Below are positions 47,081-59,379 of a DNA stretch of 64,000 nt, piece after piece. Origin of the DNA: Brachypodius melanocephalos (taxonomy: Eukaryota > Chordata > Aves > Passeriformes > Pycnonotidae); NCBI GenBank assembly GCA_013398615.1, contig VZSR01002145.1, positions 1,048,182 through 1,112,181 on the forward strand, written 5' to 3'. The position numbers and the translations under genes were made by a program. Within the stretch, counting starts at the first letter, position 1. The number at the start of each line of letters is the position of its first letter. The notes beneath the pieces were generated by a model. It had not been told where the DNA came from. It was given only the letters and a program-made list of their open reading frames with translations, and ran no database searches.

Positions 47081-50000
47081 TGTTGTTGTTGTTGCTGCTG
47101 TTGTTGCTGCTGCTGTTGCTGTTTCTGGTTGCTGGTCTCTTCACTCATGCATGCTATGCCAATCAAGTAAGAACACAAATTCACCTTGAAAAGTTACTCT
47201 GTTTTCTGCTGAGATCACAAAGGCAACTTCTACAAAGAGCATGTGGAATCTCAGAGGATTCCAAGAACAAAATCACAGAGGTGTTTAGAACAATATCGTT
47301 AATTCTGTGCTTCATAAAACTACTTTTCCAAGAGCTAAAAACCAGTCAAGAACAGTCAAGAACAATAAGTCAAGAACATCTACTTTAAATGCCAAAAATG
47401 GACTTCTTTTGTCATTATTTAGTTTGTATCTAGAAAGAATGAAATGAAAGACTCCAGTGAGTCTCTAGAACTCAAACTGATTCCACTTTTTCTAAACTTT
47501 AGCTCTAGCTAAAAAATGAAAAATAAAAAAGCCTTTTTACTTTTTATTGCAAGTGTGACTTAAAAATTTCAGTTTATCTTTACATCGCAGAACAGCCTAT
47601 CATTGCTCTCTGGTCACAGTACAGCTCATCATTTCCACCTCTAACAACTGCTCTAAATGCCTCATGTGAACTGGCTTAGCACCACCAAACTGGCTTGGGA
47701 AGCCAGAGTTGTAACCCTATACCTTGAAAAATACTTCACATCCAAATTTCCTACTAAGCTCAACAATCAGGCATTTCAGACATTCCCAGTATCTTCAAAT
47801 TATCCACGAGTAACAGGAACTGCAAAGATGTTGTAAATTAATACAGTTTAAAAGGCTTTAAGGACAAAGTTTCTAAAGACATTCCTTACTTCTGCCTCTT
47901 TATTCCTCTGAAAACCTATTTTATATTACTAACCATGTGGGTTAACTTAAGTCACAGGTATTTTAATAGGGAAAATTTGAAAGTCAAGTCTTCATTTGCT
48001 TGCTGGGCATTCCCAGGTCCAGACTGCAGCACTTCCACAGAGTTTAAGTCTAGAAGGAGCTATCACAAACATCTCATCTGACCTCCTGCACAACACCAGT
48101 CAGATGCCATTAATGCCCAAAATACATCAGGGCTGGATTTAAATCCTTTTCTTGTCAGCTACTGCCTGAGGGAGGAAACACTGAGCCCCAGGGTCAAAGC
48201 TCAGAGAAAGCAGAGAAAACTCTCCTGATTTTGATGAGCTTTAGATGAGGCTTCAGACCTGAAATCTGGCAGATCTTAGCAGTTCATAAATAGTCTAAAA
48301 TCTCCAAGCTATCTGTTGGACTTTTAGGCCTGCACAGTTCAGGAAGCAGCACTGAACTTAAAAGGCGAGAAAACTTGGAAACTTTTCTTCAAGAGATGGG
48401 TCACTGTCATGAACTGCAGGGAATTCCCAAGGGGTAACAGCACAGTCTTGCAGCAAACCAACTCCACACATGCCAATTCTTGAACTGAAGCAGATTCTGT
48501 TATCAAAGATCTACTTTTAAGAGGTGTGACCACCCAGACTGACAGACACGTAGCTGAATTTTAACGTCATCAAAGGCAATTCCCTTCGCAAACACATTGT
48601 TATTAGAAATGTTTGTAAAACGTTCACCTACTTTTATTGATGCCTTGTTTACAGGTATTACAGTTGATACTTTGGCTCTGCCCGTGTGTCTTTAAGTGGC
48701 TGGTGATATATGCTGCACTCAGAAGTTTACCACAGATATTACACGATACCTTTCCTTCATGGCGCACCATGTGTGTCCGCAGTCTGTCTTTGGTGGCAAA
48801 GGCAGCAGTGCACGTCTAGATGAAGGACAGAGTTACACTTGAGGTGCAGACAGAGCAGTACAGCATCACCTGCAGGCCCACTGGGAGCCTGTGTTACCCT
48901 GCAGGTCCTAACAGTATCCTAGGTGTACTGACAACTTTAGGCTTCACCCGTTATTTATAGAGAAACAAAAATCAAACTACTCAGCAGAGACTGAGAATGG
49001 AATTCACTTCTGAGACAATCAGGACAGAAATCATTCTTTATACTGCTTGAACTTTCTTAAAACAGTGGGTTGCCTTACCCACCAATGCAAGAGGGAGCTT
49101 ACAGAAAACACCTACAACAGGCAAAGTTGGTTTCTAAGGTAATTTTACTGTACAAATACGAACTTGGTACCTTACGCTGCTCAATTACTTTTGTTCCCAT
49201 CCAGAACAAGGAAACAAAACCTTTTCCTAATACTATTTTTTTTACCCAAGGCTTTTATTTAATGAGATGTGTCACTAAAACACAGGTTGGAATAAGCATG
49301 GATATTCCAAGCAAAACAGTTAATTGTTCAAGGGCAATCAAACTATTTCTCTTGACTCAGTCAACTTACTGGCTTTCCCCTTCCAGCAAAATAACAGATC
49401 CAGAATCAACCATTCCCACCCATTTTAAATAGATGTGCTGAGAAAGACATTTGATTTGAACATGCTGAGAAACACACTGCACACATTACTCCAGAAATGA
49501 GCACTGAGCTGAGGATGCTGCTACAATCCTACTACTAAGTTAAGCATATGGTAAAACAGAGCAACTATGCTGTTCTCCAAGAAAGCAAAAAGCCTCCAAT
49601 CTTCCTAAAAAAGCAGCCATGGCATCTTTTTAAAGTTCCACCAGAACTCCAGCATTGTGGTGTGGTGGCGGATGTGGCTTTACTCCTAAACTTGCTTTTC
49701 AAAAGTCCAGCAGTAAATACAGTTCTGGAAAGATTCACCTGAGTACTACTGACACAATAAGGTATTGCTCTTAATAAACCATTTTAGCCCTTACTTGGCA
49801 TTTGAAGGGTCTCTCTGTTGAATGAACATGTTTAACGTGACAGCTTAAATGATCAGGCCTGCAAGAAAGAGAGGAACAGGAGAAAAGTGCACACTGTTAC
49901 ACACACAGAGTCGGGACACCTTGGCTAGCAGTGCTGACACTCTGCTGGTCACTCCCTGCAGCCCCCATCCCCCTGACAGCCAGCATAAATCCCTTCCCCT

Positions 50001-51271
50001 CACCTACCAGTGGCTTCACCTGCAACACCTCACAGCTTAAAACCATCCTGCAGTTTCAAACTTAACTCTGTTCTCCTCATACATCCAAAAATGGCATGTT
50101 TGGTCACACCTTGTGTAAAGGTGGGAGCTCAAGAGGTTGAAGTTTTCTCTGTTGCAAGCACAGGTACAAACAGAGCCGGCAGCAGCACAAGCTCCCCCTG
50201 TGCTCTGTCAGTGCCCTCCACCTGCTGTAAGAGCAGGTGACAGTTTCCCTGCCCTGCCCCATTTGCTCACAGACCATGGCAAAGGCTGGTAAAGGGGCTC
50301 TGTGCCCACCCCCAGTCACACACATATGCATCTTATGGGACCTGGATGAGGTCGAGAAACCATTTCAATCCACTGTCCTAAAAAAGTGACCACTTCTGGC
50401 CACTGCTAACCTTGCTCAGATGGAGACCCCCCCACCCTAAAGGCAGACAAGGCTCTTCATCCCCTCCCCAGTCTCCTCAGAAGTTTGGTTCTCCCAGCTC
50501 CTCACCACAGCTTAACCCTTCTTGTTCACGACAAGCCAATAGCGGAGCATGCCTGGGATTTGCTACGTGGTACCTTGAGAAGCCTTTTCCACAAACACCA
50601 CAGGTGTAGGGTTTCGTGATGCCACCTTCGTGAGACCTCACGTGGTAGGTCATGCGATCCTTTCTCTTGAAGCGCTGATTGCAAATGGGACATTCGAAGG
50701 GTTTCTCGTCCGAGTGGGACAGCTTGTGCCGGTTGAGGTGGTAGACGTCCCTGAAGGCCTTTCCACACATCTCACAGGCGTGGTTCTTCTTCACGGGCTT
50801 GCTGGGCTTCTTCACCGTCTGCGTCACCGCCATGGCCGTGGCGCCGGCGCTGCTGCTGGGGTTGGTGGCAGAGGAAGACGTAGTGACAGTGGACAGGATG
50901 CCTGCGATAGTCGAAACCAGTGAACTCCGGCTGTTGTCACCAGCGATGGTCGAGATAAGGGGCACCATTGTGGTGGGAGTTTTCTTTGGCCGTGACACTA
51001 ACTTTATCCCTGTGTGGCAGGACTCGTGACGCCTCAAATGGTAGCTGTCCCTGAAAGCTTTGCTGCAGTAAGTGCACACAAAGGAGGTTTTAGGTTTTTC
51101 CTTTTTAATCCCAACAATAGCATCCTTTAATGTTTCTGGTGCAGGCTGAGGTTTCTGCGTTATTGGTAAGGGCAGAATCGGCTTCTGATCGGGCGGCTCA
51201 ACAGCAGAGCTCAGGAGAGGCAACAAACTGTTCTGCGCTGCCTGCTGTTGGTGATGGGAGGCTTCGTGTGC
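44033..51271 (-). CDS. VEZF1: Vascular endothelial zinc finger 1 (DB1), coding exons 2-6; exon 1 not found
   Basis: Exons 51271-50574, 49858-49795, 48815-48632, 47153-46932 and 44460-44033 join in phase to 531 codons plus TAA. The frame begins with AHEASHHQQQAAQNSLLPLL, which in mammals follows an 11-residue first exon; that exon is not seen. Six C2H2 fingers follow: CTYC (residues 66-86 of this partial protein), CEMC (166-186), CPIC (194-214), CGVC (about 224), CQTC and CNIC, separated after the first by a Ser/Thr-rich linker. Then come a 38-residue polyglutamine tract and a C-terminus of degenerate PVNI/PVTITSP/PMNL repeats ending PFLPQALPTSPPW. VEZF1 is a nuclear G-string-binding transcription factor active in vascular development and at insulators (family knowledge). 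Length with exon 1 would be about 542, against 521 in human; most of the excess is polyQ. Confidence 0.95.
44461..46931 (-). other. VEZF1: VEZF1 intron 5
   Basis: 2.5 kb intron between polyQ exon and last exon. It has an A-rich run at 45476-45570 and a G/C-rich patch near 45110-45180. Nothing else is recognised. Confidence 0.75.
46932..47153 (-). CDS. VEZF1: VEZF1 exon 5 with polyglutamine tract
   Basis: Acceptor TTGGCATAG, donor GAAAG|GTAAAA. It encodes CMSEETSNQK, 38 consecutive Gln, then HVTSWPGKQVETLRLWEEAV KARKK. Flanking residues match mammalian VEZF1, so the tract is genuinely coding. Confidence 0.93.
47008..47121. repeat. VEZF1: CAG/CAA triplet repeat encoding 38 Gln
   Basis: 114 bases of TGC/TTG triplets on the plus strand, read as CAG and CAA on the minus strand. 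CAA interruptions are frequent, which usually limits expansion. Confidence 0.95.
47154..48631 (-). other. VEZF1: VEZF1 intron 4 with possible ancient repeat
   Basis: Unique AT-rich intron. At 48050-48190 the text (ATCTCATCTGACCTCCTGCA) resembles old amniote CR1-type repeat tails known from turtles and crocodilians; this is recollection, not a database match. Confidence 0.5.
48632..48815 (-). CDS. VEZF1: VEZF1 exon 4 (zinc fingers 5 and 6)
   Basis: Acceptor TTCATCTAG, donor AAAA|GTAGGT. It encodes TCTAAFATKDRLRTHMVRHE, then GKVSCNICGKLLSAAYITSH, LKTHGQSQSINCNTCKQGIN K. Phase 0 to 1. Confidence 0.94.
48816..49794 (-). other. VEZF1: VEZF1 intron 3
   Basis: Unique sequence; nothing recognised. 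Confidence 0.7.
49795..49858 (-). CDS. VEZF1: VEZF1 exon 3 (end of finger 4)
   Basis: A 64-base exon with acceptor TTTCTTGCAG and donor CCAA|GTAAGG. It encodes PDHLSCHVKHVHSTERPFKC plus Q, identical in form to the mammalian exon. Confidence 0.94.
49859..50573 (-). other. VEZF1: VEZF1 intron 2
   Basis: Unique sequence; nothing recognised. Confidence 0.7.
50574..51271 (-). CDS. VEZF1: VEZF1 exon 2 (zinc fingers 1-4, start of finger 4 linker)
   Basis: Acceptor GGTTTTAG precedes 51271; donor TCAAG|GTACCA follows 50574. It holds fingers 1, 2 and 3 complete and the zinc-binding cysteines of finger 4 (CGVCGKGFS); the histidines of finger 4 are in exon 3. Phase in is 0, phase out 2. Confidence 0.94.
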
Positions 51272-54200
51272 CTAAAACCAAACATTCACACTTAAATTCT
51301 CTGGACGGGTGCTCGCTCTGGCACGGTAAGAACATTTACAAACGACGGGGAAGCACATTCTAGACCAAAAGCCATGGAAGGAACACCAGGGGAAGGTTAC
51401 ATAATGCTGGTTTTGGACAAGATAAACCGCTCGCGCTGTAAATGGCCCGGCTGTGCAGATCCTGTGGTAAGTGTAGACACAGCACAACAGTCAAGGAATT
51501 ATTAAGTTTCTGGAGGGCAACTTTTTATGGAAGACAACTAAGTGCTTGTCAGATCTTTTTGTAACAGCATTTCATCTTTACATAACAGATAACTCATTTG
51601 CTAATGATCGTATCAGATGGCACCTCAGGACTGTCTCTGGAGAGGATGAAGGTACTGACAGGAGTTGCAAAATAAGGCCCCACCTTTAAGCCGAGCTTAG
51701 TGCACACTGAGAATTGAAGTGCAGCCACGGAGGGCCAGGATGTGATAAGGCGTCTTATTTAAACAGTGTGTTCATACCCCTGTGCCAGCACTGAAACCAA
51801 AGCAACTGGAATCGGGAGCTGTCTAAAGCCACATCTCTATATTTAGCAGGTTCCTGATGCATTTATCCACTGACCACTGTGCTCTCTGCGTCTGGAACTA
51901 ACAAGAATAGTGGCATAGCCTTTTTCTCCTCGTCAGCAGCTACTTTGTGCTGGGAAGAGAAGCTGATCGATGCACGCTGGGACACATCTACGGATGCTGG
52001 AGAACACGGTTTGGGGGCGTTGGGAATAAACCCTGAAAGCTGTTTGAAAGCAGCCAATACCAACTAACTTTGAACTACAGAATCTGTGGCAGAAGCTACA
52101 GGGAAGAGAGGAGAAGGGAAGGGAAGGGGGGGCCTGCAGCCAGCACCGCTCAGCTGAGCTGCAGCCTGCCTGCCACGGGCTGTGCTGCACCACGCGTGGT
52201 TATTCTAAGGCAGAAACACTGTTATTAAAACTCATCCAGTCAGACTGGGACAAAACCCTGGCAGATACAATTTTAATGTGGTTTAGAAACCACACAGACC
52301 AATTCAGCCTAATGGAGCATTAAAATAAATCACTCCAGCACCTTAAGCCAGTTTAAGTGCATCTGTATTCAGGATGTGCCTCGGTCTCATCAGACCAGTT
52401 TTAAATCAGGCTCATTATTAACACAGCGTGCCAGGCCTGAAGCTGAGTTTGGGGAAACTTTCATTCCCATTAGATCAGTACTGCAGCCTTCCAGGACACC
52501 TTTCCTATGGTTTTCCTCACAAAATAACGTGACTTAAAGCTGTGAGAGCTGAATAAAACACTGTGCTGGTGCGTGACCCCAACCTGTCTATTTTTACGTC
52601 TGCTGGGGTGGACAGTACTGGGAAGCACACTCAGGCTAATGCTCTTCCCATGGGAATCCATTTCAACACATCCTTTGGACAAGCCAGTATTTCTAGCAGC
52701 TCACTTTGGGCCCTTTTCCTAGTTGTATCCTGGGTGCTTTGCCTCTCTGGATTGCAGCAGGGACTTACAGCCCCCCCAGAGCATCTCCCTTGCTGTGGCA
52801 CAGCTCCTGCATCACTCCGATCTCACTTTTTGGGAGCGTGATGCTGGCGATCTTTGGATAAAAGCCATGGGTGGATACCAGCACTAACCCACGTGGGAAG
52901 GAATACAAGCTCCCAAACACTCCAAGCCTATCTGACAGGAAAACAGTTCACAGGAGAAAGCCTGGACCCCAGACACTAACAGGAGACAAAACTTGCGGGA
53001 ATCTTTAGGAGCCAGTCCAGGCTGTCCATCTGTATTTGCTTTTTAGACCTGTCTGTGCTGAAGCTCAGGATGCAACAGGTAGGCTGGATATTACCACACC
53101 TGCCTGGCCACAGCAGCCACCTCAAACAACAGCCCAAGGGGCTGATTTATTTCAGAGAGTGACTGCCGAAGAGCTGGATCCAGAACTCTCCTGGAGGCGA
53201 CGCTGCTAAATCAGGGCACGGCACAAGCTCCAGCAGCTCCATTAAACTTTTCCCTGACTTTCAGTGGCAACTGTGGATTTTCAACCATTTATTTTCCATG
53301 TTTTTAAAAAGGTTTTGACACTTCTACATTGCATGAAAATAAGAGTTTGCATGATACACATTGACACCACAATACTGAGCAAGTTGTGCACTTCAACACA
53401 ATTTAACTTTAAAAAATTCTGAAATGTTTGACAACTTCAAATCAGCATTAAACAATGTTGTTAAACTGCACCAGAAGACACTGCAGAGCACCTAATGATA
53501 GCTCCAGAGATACAATTTCAAAGGCAGAGCTAGCAGATCGGATAATGGAGAGCCCAAATCCTTTGGACAAGGTTCAAACTTAGGCAGTTTATGGATATTT
53601 TTAAGCCTCAAAGAATCGTCAGCACTTCAAGGTAATGATGCACTTATTCCTACAGATCCGATGGAGACAGTGGACATAAAACAAAGTATATTCATCAAGC
53701 TACAGGCTATGGAGCTGCTGCTTATATAAGTCTGTTTATCTTGGTTCCCAGGGAGCCAGCATTATTCGCAGCACCATGCTCCTTGCAGCCCCTCTGCCAC
53801 GAGTCGTGTTCCTCAGCTTCCAAGGGCCGTTAAAGCCTTTTAAAAAGGATCAGGCAGCATTTTTTTTTTTTTAAATTTCCCGTTGGAGAAGGGAAGCCAG
53901 CACCTGCTGCACGCCTCTGGCAGGCGCAGTTATGCAGGCTCCAACCACAGTTTTACTTGACCCAGCATTAACGTCAAGTCAACATTTTGGAGATATTTTG
54001 ATGGCCTGGGACAGGCTCTCGTGCAAAATCTCCTTGTTCTGTCACTAATTTCTTCTCTCCTGGGGGGGCAGCAAACAAAAAAACCCTGCAAATCATGATC
54101 CAGAGTGTAGGATGTGGCATTGTGAACTTCCAGTGCCAGAGGCTAAAATATTTTTGTGCTCCAGCCTTAATGTGAGAGCAACAAATTAGCATGAGTCATA

Positions 54201-56160
54201 TCTTGAACACTCCATCTGATGGATGAGTCCTCCTCACATTAACAGATACAACTTTCGCTTCCCGAGCACATCCTAAAAGTGGTTTTCAAACTATGCATTT
54301 TGGGGACTAAGAAGATCCAAACAAGAACTGCTTATTCAGTAGCACGATTGTTTCTTTAGAAAGGGATACAATTCATCAAAATGCCACCTAAAAACAATCA
54401 AACAACTTTATTTGGAAGGAGCGATTTACAGTTGCACAGCCCACTGGTACAGGACTAAAATAAGGACATCAAAACCTCCTCTAAAAGCATTTGGCTAAAA
54501 AATACAACTTTATCTCCCACATATTAAGCTGTCCCTTAGGAATCCTGTCCCAGCTGGAACACACACTTGGTTTAACACTCCCTCTAGGAAGAATGAGTGT
54601 GGATATCCAGTCACTTCCATTTGTTATTTAATTGACACTGGGGAGAGGCTTTTAAATCCACGCTTTTTAACCAGTTTTAACTAATCAGCTGGATCAGGGC
54701 TGATGTGCTGCTGTGAGAATGGGAAGAAGAAAAATGAAAATCACATCAGGACTACCTCAGTGCTGCTTTCTGCTGGGTGCCTTGGCATGCTCGCGCCCCC
54801 AATCATCGATTTTAACAAAACCACTCAAGAAACAATATCCAGCATTTATTATGAGCTCTGAAAGCCTTATTATTTAGAGAGGGGGAGAAAAAAAAAATCA
54901 GAGGAAAATTTCCACGTCAGTTTTATGAAGATGCTTCCGAGTCGTGCATTCGGAAAGCGAACTGCTGACTCCTTAATTAAAAGCAGCAAAGCTGACTCCT
55001 AAATCAGCGTGTGACATCACTACTTCAAAACTCAGCACCTTCAAAAAAACCACGGATGAGCAGCGAGGAGCTGGACACGTACGTGAAAGCATTACTTGGC
55101 ATTTCTCAGCCTGCTGCAATACAGTCCTGCCAGCCTAGGAAAAATTTCCCCTGGAAAACGCTCAGCTGGGAGGCAGCAAGGCACTAAAGCAGCCCCGGCT
55201 CGGAGGGAGATGGCCCTAAACTAAGGAGATTAACTTCTTAGCGTGAAGTTTCCTACGTGCGAATCACAACTGCCCACTAGAGTGAGAAATAATCCACCAG
55301 CCCTCAGCCAAACTCGATGGCATCACCCGCATCCATCACGAAAAGGCGGAAAACCCAGCGCCCAGCTCCCGGTACCGGCTCCCCGGAACATTCCCGGCGT
55401 GTTTTCGGAGGCAGAGAACCCGAGCGAGTGACTCATCCCTTGGTACTTGCAAGGGACGAATTTTTCCTCCCTAAAGGAATGGTGCTCGCTCTTGGCGGAT
55501 TTATTCATTCAACTCAGGTTTTCAAACTCGTGTCACGGGTTGGGTTCGGGTTTAATTCCGAGGGCAGTGAGGAAGCGAGCGGCCGCCACCGGGAACGTGC
55601 AAAGAGGATTATTTTACCTTGAGAAAGGTGATGTGCTGGGCGCTTTTTTTTTTTTTTTTTTTTTTTTCCGCTGCCGCTGCTGCAATCACACATTTTATGT
55701 TTTCCAGCTCAAAAAAATAAAAAAAAAACAGGAGAAAACAATCTGGTGCGAAAGGGCTCGCGAGGCTCACAAAAGCCAGGCGAAGATCTTTTCTTTTTTT
55801 AAGTTTTTTTTTTTTTCCGGTACATTGGATTTTCTTCGGAATTACATAAACAGCGGTGTTTTTAAGTCAGTCTTTCACCGACAGAAAGGGGGAAAATTGT
55901 GACTCAGTTAGCAAAGGGAGGGGTTGCACGCTCCACCGTCCCTATTCCTCCCCATTCCCGTTAGGATTTCGCCAGTTTTTACAGAAATCCGGCCCGCTCG
56001 CGTCCTATTTTAAAAGAAAACAAGCTCCCTCGTCAGCCGGCCCTGAGTCAGGCTGTTTAAAGAAGGATTAATTTATTCTCCCAGACACGGCGTTTGTTCC
56101 ATCGGGGTTTTGTTGGAGCCCGGTGGAAGCTCGGGGTTGGAGTGGGGTTTTTTTGTTCTT
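51272..56160 (-). other. VEZF1: VEZF1 intron 1 (to the promoter gap)
   Basis: AT-rich unique sequence with T runs at 55646-55667, 55795-55815. No coding exon recognised; a search by eye for an exon encoding the expected short N-terminus failed here. Confidence 0.55.
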
Positions 56161-56260
56161 NNNNNNNNNNNNNNNNNNNNNNNNNNNNNNNNNNNNNNNN
56201 NNNNNNNNNNNNNNNNNNNNNNNNNNNNNNNNNNNNNNNNNNNNNNNNNNNNNNNNNNNN
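56161..56260. other. Assembly gap (100 N), probable site of VEZF1 exon 1
   Basis: Placeholder gap inside a CpG-rich segment upstream of VEZF1 exon 2. It probably hides the first coding exon and core promoter. Confidence 0.9.
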
Positions 56261-56475
56261 GCCGTGCGTCGCACCCCGCCTGGCCGGGCTCCAGGAGGGC
56301 CGGGCCCGTCGCCGTCCCGCAGCCCGGAGCTCCGCCAGCCTCCCCCGGGCCGGGCCGTGTCTCCCGCGGGGAGCTCGGGCCGTGCCGTGACCCTGCGCAG
56401 CCCCGCACACCTCCGCGGGGCCGGCTGGGTGGATTAGCCCGTACCTGAGGCGCAGCACATGCATGCAAATCGTAG
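56261..56475. promoter_or_regulatory. VEZF1: CpG-rich segment, probable VEZF1 promoter flank
   Basis: Dense CpG content abutting the gap, then an octamer ATGCAAAT at 56463-56470. It is upstream of VEZF1 on its strand. Confidence 0.5.
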
Positions 56476-59242
56476 CCACGAGCAATTAAATACAATACGT
56501 ACCGTTAATTACGTGTTTACATACATCAAGCATGTCCCTGACAGGCGGCAGGATGGGGCCCGGGGACGGCTCCTTGCACCTCCCTGGTGCTCCCAGGACA
56601 GGGAAAGATGTGGGGGACAAATGTGCCCTGCCTCGGGTGGCATCTGAGGGCCACCCAGCATTTCTTTGACACCTGAGTGTGGCAGGTTTAACACTGTCAC
56701 AGGAGGGGGGTTTTAATCCTGACCTCCCCTCGCCTTCCCTGGCACTGGGGAGATGAGAACAGGCTTACAGCACTTTATTATTTTTTTCGCCTCAGCTCTG
56801 GTCAATCCTCTTTGCTCAGGCCTGGATCCCCGCTGAGCATCCGAGGCCTCGGTGGCACTGGGAGCGGGCAGGAGCAGCCGAGGCGCCCTGGCTGCAGCGT
56901 GCAGGGATAAATTTGGCCCCGTGACTTCCTCCCGCGTGGGACAGCCGAGCGGTTTTTCTTGTCTCCTGTTGCAGATAACGCAAAGGCCGGTCCTGAAGCC
57001 GCAGCTCGGCGAAACCCCGGTGCAGCAGGGAGGAGAGACAGTGGGGACAGCAGGGAGCAGGGGACACTCAGTGAGGGTCCCAGCCCGCTGTCTGAGCTGT
57101 GGCTTTGTGCAGTCCTGGGCAGGTCACCTGGCTCCTCAGCCCTCCCCAGGCGGTTCTTCACCTTCCCAGAGCGTTGCAAAAGAGAGATGCCTGCGGTTCT
57201 TTCACGCCTCTCAGGCTTTTTTCCTTAAAACTCCAGTGCCAGTCAAGTGGTTATGTCAAAACGTGTTTGCATTTGAAACAAAAAAAAAGTTTCTCAGCCT
57301 TGTGACCCCAGAGGGAAGTTTATGACTACGTGCCCAGGGGCTTGGCTGCCTGGAGTGGCCCAGCCTGCTTGGGAGCACCTGCAGCTCCGAGGGTCCATCT
57401 GCCTCTGGGAGTTTAGCGCCTGCTTGGTTTTGACCCCACTGTCTGCATCATAGAGCTCTGTGCTGATGCACAGCACTGGAAACTGCCAAATATTGCCCTT
57501 GCTCTGCAGAAGCTCTTAACTGAGAAAAGCAGAGCAAAAAAAAAGGAGCCAAAGGGCTTTGGCAGTGCAGTGCTCCACCAGCCCGGCTCGCCTGCAGATC
57601 GTCCCTGCTCATCCCAGATGTTTTTCCCAGCCCTGGCGCGGGATCAGCTGGATCACCCTCACTGCACCCCGTGTCCCTGTCCTGCCCTGTGTTGTGACCC
57701 CGGCACTGCCCCCAGGAGAGCCCGGAGGAACCCCACGCTGGAGGGAGAGGAGACACCCCTGCCGCCCCTGGTTGTTTCCCTCCCGGTGGCTCAGTTATTT
57801 TTCTTAACGCTTATTAAGGAAGACTTGGGAGAGAGCTCTTTGTTAAGGGCTCACACTCATTTCAATTAAAGGCTAAGAAAACTACCCAAGCGTATCACTG
57901 ACTCATCGGAGAAATCCCGACGAGCACGTAGCCGCCTAAACTCTGTTCTTGTTTTCACAGCTAAAGGACCGAGAGGGGACACAGGAACAAAACCTGCGAG
58001 ACTCGCAGCTAAGTCAGACGAGAGCGAAACGGAGCTGGAACCCACTTCCCTCTCGACGGTGCCCGGCTGGGCCCTCCCTGCCCCTCTTTTACCCCGGCAC
58101 ATCCCGCAACCTAGAGCTGGGCTGGGAGCAGAGCGAGCCGAGGAGCTGAGAGAGTCCCCGGGGGGAAGGACTCGCAGCAGCTCTATTTAGAAAGGGCAAG
58201 TCTGTGCCAAACCTGACGAGCTTTCCTTTACCCAGAATTATAACTGGAAGTCTAAAAAGCCACAGTGTTTGAAAACACATATTTACATTATATATGCCCC
58301 AAAGCAGAATAAACAAAGGTTAGATTTGTAAACCCTCCATCTTAATTAAAGCAGCACTGCTTAGGACAAACCCACATAACAGGCAGCTTGAAGTGTTGTG
58401 TTATTTAATTTATACCTTCCAGCTCCCTTAGTCATGGAGCTGGGACAGCGATAGCATCAGCAGCCACCCTGCTGTGCACAGGGAATTTCTAGGGCACTGG
58501 GAGCCGTGTGGCCCATTTACCACCTTCCCCAGGCTGCGCTTTTCTGCCTTTTCAAACTCAAATCTTCCCTCCTTCTCCCTTGGCACTTCCCACGTTGTTA
58601 GGAAAGAAAGGAATGCTGCTGGGTGTCTCCTGCCTCCAGTGCCAGTGCCGGGGCTCATCGGGGGAAGCCTCCCGGGGACAGCACCAGAGCTGACAGTGCC
58701 ACAGCCTTGCTCAATGCCAGCACCACGCACCCCCAGCTCCTGCTGACAGCCCCTGCTCCGATTCTGCTGGGCCAGCGTGTGCTTGCATCACTTACAATAG
58801 AAATTGTGGTCAAATATTTCAGCTTTAGAGGAACCCCTTTCTGTTCATGCTCTGAGTGCCACAGCGGGCTTTGAATTTCGCAGCTCTGTGGGGCTGGAGA
58901 GCCCTCGAGTGTGTAAATAAGCTGTGCTGAGAATGTGCTCCCCGCAGGCAATTTCCCTTCAGCTGCTTCCCAAGTTCTGTCTTCTCTGGTTTCTCTCGTT
59001 GCAGCCTCGATTCCCGCTCAAAGTGATCAGGGACACTAAACAGAGACAGTGAATTACATCTGCGGGAAGCAGGTGTGGGAGCAGAGGGTGCCTGCTGGGG
59101 GAACTGTGGGATGATCCAGCATCCTCAGAAAAGCATCCCAAGGTCTCCCACTGCCCAGCACCTGCTGGACGAGCACCCCTGACTGCAGCAAAACGAGGGT
59201 GGAAGGGGCTGCAGGGACGGAGAACCCATTTACTAGGCAGAG

Positions 59243-59379
59243 GGAAATGAAAACGGGAACAGAAAGAGAAAAGGAATGGGGAAAGGGAAAGGAAAAGGGA
59301 AAGAAAAGGAAAAGGGAAAGAAAAGGAAAAGGAAAAGGAAAAGGAAAAGGAAAAGGAAAAGGAAAAGGAAAAGGAAAAG
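59243..59379. repeat. Purine tract (GGAAAA)n
   Basis: Over 130 bases of almost pure purine on the plus strand, ending in about ten perfect GGAAAA hexamers. Confidence 0.95.

Noticed and set aside
46874..47189. Plus-strand frames rich in poly-Cys, poly-Leu or poly-Ala
   Set aside because: They are other-frame readings of the VEZF1 CAG/CAA repeat; the minus-strand Gln frame has conserved flanks and splice sites.
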